In this document: positions 60,121 to 64,000 of the stretch, one piece after another | Position numbering within the stretch: position 1 is the first letter of the stretch | How the letters are laid out: each line of letters opens with the position of its first letter | Origin: a virus | Virus record (IMG/VR): IMGVR_UViG_3300041964_000072 | Location: 1-64,000 of that record | Direction: 5' to 3' (one strand) | Length of the DNA stretch: 64,000 nt | Position numbers and translations under genes: made by a program | Notes under the pieces: model-generated | What the model was told of the DNA's origin: nothing | The model's input: the letters and a program-made list of their open reading frames with translations, nothing else | Database searches by the model: none

Positions 60121-62783
60121 TATGCCTCCTGCACAAAAAGGACAACACCGCTGGTTATAATCCCTGCACTAAGGTTGATTACGAAACTCTCCCCTACTCC
60201 CCCTTCAAGCCAGTGATATCCCACAATTGCTTGTGGTAGCACAAAACCATTACCTTTGGAGGCTAATGGCATAATTCCTGTTAGGTTTGATGTTCCTGAT
60301 TTAAGAATTACAGAAACATCACCATTAACAATTAAAAATAGTCCAAGGATTTTGATTCTTTGACCTGCAACACCAGTAATTACAGGGTTATCACCACTAG
60401 TAGAAAGTGAAATGCCTTGTCTCCGGATGTTTATAGGGGCAACAGCCATCCGTGGATCTACAAGAGTTCCACCAACGTTGACGGCTACATCAAGTGACCT
60501 CCGGGTATTTGCGAGGTTTGTGCTAATCCCGTTTCCAGCAGAGTCAAAAAGACGTGCGTTTACGTTACCTGTGATTGGCTGTGTAACGGCTGAGCCGTCT
60601 ACCCTGAAGCCACCACTTGCCGCTAATGTTTGTGGAAAAAGATTAGTTAAAAACGAGATCTTTGTTTGTAATCTTTTGAAAAAACCGATGATACTAGAAT
60701 CTTCAGTATCAGTATTAGGTGCTGGATCGGCTTTTGTTCCTACAGATGTAGCCAGGACTCCATCTGACGCAAGTGTTACAGGAAAGGAGGCTGATGCAGG
60801 TTTCGATCCTACTGATATAGGTAAGCGATCGCGTATTCCCTCAACATCTATTTGTCTCGAAGCTCCCGTAGGTAATGGAAGTACTTCAGCGGACACCCCT
60901 TGGATGGCAGGGAAGTTAGACACCGCAACTGAGCCGGATACAGCCTGGGTAGCGGGAAAGTTATTGATTCCTACGTTGCCTGAAACTGGTTGAGTAGCGG
61001 GGAAGTTTGCAACTGAAACTGTTCCGGTTACTGCTTGACTCGTAGGAGAACTAATCTTGAGGTTTCCATTAGCATCGAATGCAAAATTAGGTTGATTCGA
61101 TACTGCAACACTTCCTGAAATAGGTTGGTTAGCTGGAAAATTACTTACTGCAACCGATCCTGCAACAGTTTGGGTGGCAGGGAAATTGTTGATCCCTACA
61201 TTACCTGAAACCGCTTGTGTCGCTGGAAAGTTGTTAATTCCCACGCTACCTGAAACTGGTTGAGTAGCGGGAAAATTGGAAACGGATACTGTTCCTGTTA
61301 CGGCTTGTGATACTGGATTACTAACTTTGAGATTTCCATTGGCATCGAATGTGAAAGCAGGTTGATTCGAGATGGATAGTGAGCCAGATACAGGTTGAAC
61401 AGCAGGGAAATTTACTCTAAGATTTCCGTTAGCATCGAACACAAATGGAGGTTGATTGTTTACAGCTACACTGCCTGAAATTGCCTGGTTTGCAGGGAAG
61501 TTTGAAACGGATACCGCACCAGTAATCGTTTGAGTGGCAGGAAAATTGGTAATCCCTACACTTCCACTTACTTGTTGTGTGGTTGGAAAGTTTGATACTG
61601 AAACAGTTCCCGTTACCGATTGAGTATTGGGAGAACTTACCTTGAGATTTCCATTGGCATCGAATGCGAGGGCAGGTTGATTGCTGATAGCTACCGTACC
61701 TGATACGGGCTGAACGGTAGGGAAGTTTCCAACATTAAGAGTTCCACTAATTTGCTGGGTTGCAGGAAAATTAGAAACCGAGACTAATGCTTGGTTGCTG
61801 TTATTTAGCGCTAAAGGACGAAGCTGGTTACTTGCATTACGTCCTAATGCTGCAATACCTACTGCTGTAGATGGAGTTGAACCTTCTGCATATTCAGTAT
61901 TAGGAACAGAAGTCCCTGAAGTAGTTCCTCCTGATGTTCCACTGACCCGAAGGTTTCCCGATTCATCAAACACAAAGGGAGGTTGGTTGTTGATATTTAC
62001 GCTTCCACTAATCTGCTGGGAAGTCGGAAACTGAACATCAACTTTAAAGCGATCATTTACTAAGGTAGTAGGAAGTCTTTGCACGATTGCAATGACGTGC
62101 CCCATCAGCCCTTTTACAAAGCCTATGAGTCCGCCTGTCCCACTGTCGGAATAAACTGCCGGATCGTTGGGTTTGCCAAGTGCTTGAAAAAGTGTAGAAT
62201 CTTTCGCTGCATCCGCTGGTAAAGGTAGCGAAGCAACACTTATCGCTTGTGTGGTTGGGAAGTTAGTAACTACTACACTGCCCGTAACGGACTGGGATGC
62301 TGGAAACTGAACATCAACTTTAAGTCGATCATTCAGCAATGCAGAAGGTAGCCTGGTGAGGAGATTTATAAGAGTATCTTCTCTTGCGGCTCCAGTGGGG
62401 AGAGGGAGAGCGCTTGCCGCAATTTGCTGGATGGCAGGGAAGTTACTGATTCCAACTTGCCCTAGGTCGTTAATTGCTAGCTTTAGATTAGGATTTATTC
62501 GATCAGCAATAGTTACAATTCCACTATTGCTACTGGTTGTGCCTCCAGTGATGCCAGATATTTTAAGGTTGCCATCAGCATCAAAGGCAAAAGCCGGAAA
62601 ATTAGTGACACTTACCTTTTGAATGTCGGGAAAGGTAACGGAAACATCACCAATAGTTGCGGCTGAACCTAATGAATTAGCGGAAGCTACCCAAACAAAT
62701 TCCCTAGGTACTTCATGGAATTGGAAATTCGTGTCAAATATTGTATTGTAAGCATCAGCAATACTCTGCTTCGTTAATGCCAT
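60120..62783 (-). CDS. 887-aa repeat fibre/adhesin with NFPATQ-type repeats
   Basis: The N-terminal 90 residues are mixed and could attach to the tail or base. From about 100 to 640 the chain is built of many short repeats of the type VxNFPATQxVSGxV with interleaved FDANGNLKxS phrases, a pattern of long trimeric fibres in phages. The last 130 residues are non-repeating and strand-rich, and could be the tip attachment. It is likely a long host-binding fibre. Repeat number may vary among relatives. Confidence 0.7.
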   Translation of the reverse strand: MALTKQSIADAYNTIFDTNFQFHEVPREFVWVASANSLGSAATIGDVSVTFPDIQKVSVTNFPAFAFDADGNLKISGITGGTTSSNSGIVTIADRINPNLKLAINDLGQVGISNFPAIQQIAASALPLPTGAAREDTLINLLTRLPSALLNDRLKVDVQFPASQSVTGSVVVTNFPTTQAISVASLPLPADAAKDSTLFQALGKPNDPAVYSDSGTGGLIGFVKGLMGHVIAIVQRLPTTLVNDRFKVDVQFPTSQQISGSVNINNQPPFVFDESGNLRVSGTSGGTTSGTSVPNTEYAEGSTPSTAVGIAALGRNASNQLRPLALNNSNQALVSVSNFPATQQISGTLNVGNFPTVQPVSGTVAISNQPALAFDANGNLKVSSPNTQSVTGTVSVSNFPTTQQVSGSVGITNFPATQTITGAVSVSNFPANQAISGSVAVNNQPPFVFDANGNLRVNFPAVQPVSGSLSISNQPAFTFDANGNLKVSNPVSQAVTGTVSVSNFPATQPVSGSVGINNFPATQAVSGNVGINNFPATQTVAGSVAVSNFPANQPISGSVAVSNQPNFAFDANGNLKISSPTSQAVTGTVSVANFPATQPVSGNVGINNFPATQAVSGSVAVSNFPAIQGVSAEVLPLPTGASRQIDVEGIRDRLPISVGSKPASASFPVTLASDGVLATSVGTKADPAPNTDTEDSSIIGFFKRLQTKISFLTNLFPQTLAASGGFRVDGSAVTQPITGNVNARLFDSAGNGISTNLANTRRSLDVAVNVGGTLVDPRMAVAPINIRRQGISLSTSGDNPVITGVAGQRIKILGLFLIVNGDVSVILKSGTSNLTGIMPLASKGNGFVLPQAIVGYHWLEGGVGESFVINLSAGIITSGVVLFVQEA

Positions 62784-62870
62784 TTATATAGGACTATATG
62801 TATATCACCTCCTTTCTAAGTTGGGTTTTTGTCGAGTATTTAATACTTTAATTCTATCAACTGCTAGTCT

Positions 62871-63485
62871 CTAGGGTCTGTTGATTTTGTGAAACCCTTT
62901 GTTATCCGGATCAGCTACAACCTCTTGTCTTTCCTTTAGGGTGTGAATTGCTGTACTGACTCTATCCCTCATAGTGGCAGCAATCTTTGGGTCTTCAATG
63001 ATTCCATATAATTCACGTACAATTATGTTTGTATGTACATATTCCTCGAACCTCTCGAACACTTGTACTATAGCTCTGTAACGACTCATTCCCTTAAATT
63101 GAGGGAGCATAGGAGCATCTAGACCTCCCCCAGGCTTTTTTTTGATTTTTGCTTTTGGATATTCCTTTTCCTTGTCCTCCTCAAATATCTCTGACTTGGA
63201 TTCCTTGGCAGAAATTGCATTACCTACTCCGGAAGGAATAATTAAGGGTTTTGTGCTGTAATTGGATACGGGTTCAGGTGCTAGATATTGTTTTGGGAAT
63301 TTAAAATGGGGGTTTGGCTTAGACGACATCCCTACCAATAGGGATCGAATATGATGCTGTTGATTGCGAAGATACTGAATTGTATTTTGCAGTTCTTCAA
63401 TCTCTCCCTCATATTTTGCATCTAGTTGGATAAGCATTTCTTCTACAGAAGCGGTAAGCTGATTGCTAGAGTTAAATTGATCCAT
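62871..63485 (-). CDS. Coiled-coil protein with possible C-terminal winged-helix
   Basis: ATG 63485 is preferred; the open frame to 63596 runs across the divergent gene. About 11-52 is a coiled coil (VEEMLIQLDAKYEGEIEEL), the middle is Lys/Glu-rich and Pro-rich, and the end (about 135-200) is a helix-rich segment like a winged helix. It could be a small terminase or DNA-binding regulator, but no motif decides. It diverges from the zinc-ribbon gene, with 21 bp between starts. Confidence 0.5.
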   Translation of the reverse strand: MDQFNSSNQLTASVEEMLIQLDAKYEGEIEELQNTIQYLRNQQHHIRSLLVGMSSKPNPHFKFPKQYLAPEPVSNYSTKPLIIPSGVGNAISAKESKSEIFEEDKEKEYPKAKIKKKPGGGLDAPMLPQFKGMSRYRAIVQVFERFEEYVHTNIIVRELYGIIEDPKIAATMRDRVSTAIHTLKERQEVVADPDNKGFHKINRP

Positions 63486-63506
63486 AGATTTAGAAAGGGT
63501 TGAAAA

Positions 63507-63785
63507 ATGGCGGAAGTAAACAGAGAGCCAGGGCGACGACCAAAAACCGTGAGGGTTCGGCAACATGATCGTACAATACGAAGCAAGATCTACCATTTCA
63601 TCTGCGAGAAATGTAATAGAGGTGTCAGGAGGGAGACATACTCCCCCCGTTGCCCTCTATATTGCCACGATTGCGGAAATGGGAAATCTACTGCTATATC
63701 GGAGGAGTACACGACAAAAAAAACACGTCAACCTTTAACTATCGTACAGACAAGAGAAGTAGCGGAAGTAGTGGTAAGCCGATAA
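63507..63785 (+). CDS. Zinc-ribbon protein
   Basis: AAGGG precedes the ATG by 6 bases. A basic arm (REPGRRPKTVRVRQHDR) is followed by a CEKC...CPLYCHDC zinc ribbon at about 33-56 and a Thr/Lys-rich end. This is typical of small DNA- or RNA-binding phage proteins. It lies tail-to-tail with the truncated gene at 63787, 1 bp apart. Confidence 0.6.
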   Translation: MAEVNREPGRRPKTVRVRQHDRTIRSKIYHFICEKCNRGVRRETYSPRCPLYCHDCGNGKSTAISEEYTTKKTRQPLTIVQTREVAEVVVSR

Positions 63786-63786
63786 A

Positions 63787-64000
63787 TTACCAAAGATCTT
63801 CCCTTGCCCAGCGGTTCGCACTTAGGGGGTTATCCCGTGTTGGATTTCCTTGTTTGTCCACGATTCCGGCACTTCGCGTCAGGTAATTAGTACGCCGCTT
63901 CTGGGATCTGTGTACATACTTTCCTCCGGAACCCCCATAATTCTTATATCCAGAATGTCCATAATGTACGGTCTTTTTCTGTCCAGTCTTTAAATTTTCG
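63787..64000 (-). CDS. C-terminal part of basic protein, 5' end cut by window edge
   Basis: Stop TAA is at 63787-63789 and the frame is open to the right edge (70 codons). The visible part is basic and aromatic: KTVHYGHSGYKNYGG, then RRTNYLTRSAG and DNPLSANRWAREDLW. The closing S-A-N-R-W...D-L-W phrase with a YLTR-type segment recalls short basic proteins of phages and large viruses that end in a Trp-Leu-Trp-like motif. Function unknown. The start lies outside the window. Confidence 0.55.
   Translation of the reverse strand, partial: ENLKTGQKKTVHYGHSGYKNYGGSGGKYVHRSQKRRTNYLTRSAGIVDKQGNPTRDNPLSANRWAREDLW

Noticed and set aside
60412-60993. 193-aa plus-strand frame
   Set aside because: Antisense to the repeat fibre; open only because of its biased codons.
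60120-62783. CRISPR array or tandem DNA repeat
   Set aside because: The repeats vary at the DNA level and keep the reading frame of a fibre gene.
1-64000. tRNA, rRNA, integrase and attachment sites
   Set aside because: None was recognisable by eye; a cloverleaf or integrase search was not run, so absence is not proven.

Overview
The window is a densely coded stretch of a tailed (siphovirus-like) phage or prophage/phage-plasmid from a cyanobacterial host. The host call rests on at least twenty copies of the HIP1 octamer GCGATCGC, which is typical of cyanobacteria such as Nostocales, and on an AT-leaning composition. No integrase, tRNA, rRNA, transposase or CRISPR array was recognised, so the form of the element (lytic, integrated or plasmid-like) stays open. 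Both window edges cut genes.

Layout. (1) 1-3686, minus strand: one truncated Gly/Ala-rich gene and a tight operon of small unknown genes plus a 434-aa coiled-coil protein, diverging from a ribbon-helix-helix regulator. (2) 3875-6480, plus: the regulator, a possible PAS-like protein and small unknown genes, separated by three terminators built from HIP1 sequences. (3) 6481-6834: a repeat-rich control region. (4) 6835-13457, plus: a translationally coupled operon with a small DNA-binding protein, small membrane proteins (one probably made by -1 frameshifting), a membrane-anchored P-loop ATPase with an acidic linker, a double-M23 peptidase, a zinc-ribbon/HTH protein and a lytic transglycosylase. 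It looks like an envelope-crossing or DNA-moving module. (5) 13410-19534: mixed accessory genes (Dam-like methylase, DUF4326 protein) around the portal gene.

(6) 19515-59266, mainly minus: the virion cluster. In transcription order it has terminase large subunit, head morphogenesis protein (SPP1 gp7/Mu gpF type), a Mu-I-like protease fused to a basic DNA-binding-like tail, an acidic scaffold candidate, a capsid-accessory protein, major capsid protein, helix-hairpin-helix protein, head-completion and tail-terminator genes, tail tube, a tail-assembly chaperone pair with a clear -1 frameshift signal, a 2264-aa tape measure, tail tip proteins and tail fibres. The portal (15810-17117) lies at the far end of the cluster, about 40 kb from the terminase. 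Plus-strand accessory islands interrupt it at 23.9-25.3 kb (an AcrVA2-like protein) and 55.6-57.7 kb (an HU-like protein, a transglutaminase-like protein and a degenerate DEDDh exonuclease). (7) 59311-62783, minus: a second fibre locus with an 887-aa protein made of short NFPATQ-type repeats. (8) 62871-64000: unknown and zinc-ribbon genes.

The most unusual feature is a family of about a dozen small, very basic, glycine-zipper proteins scattered between nearly every head and tail gene. They share a short tag of the form (L/I/Y)-(S/A)-(E/D)-F followed by Lys/Arg, and three neighbours also carry a repeated M-G-N-K/R-G-W-N motif. I propose that they are co-packaged internal or ejected virion proteins marked by a common capsid-targeting or protease tag.
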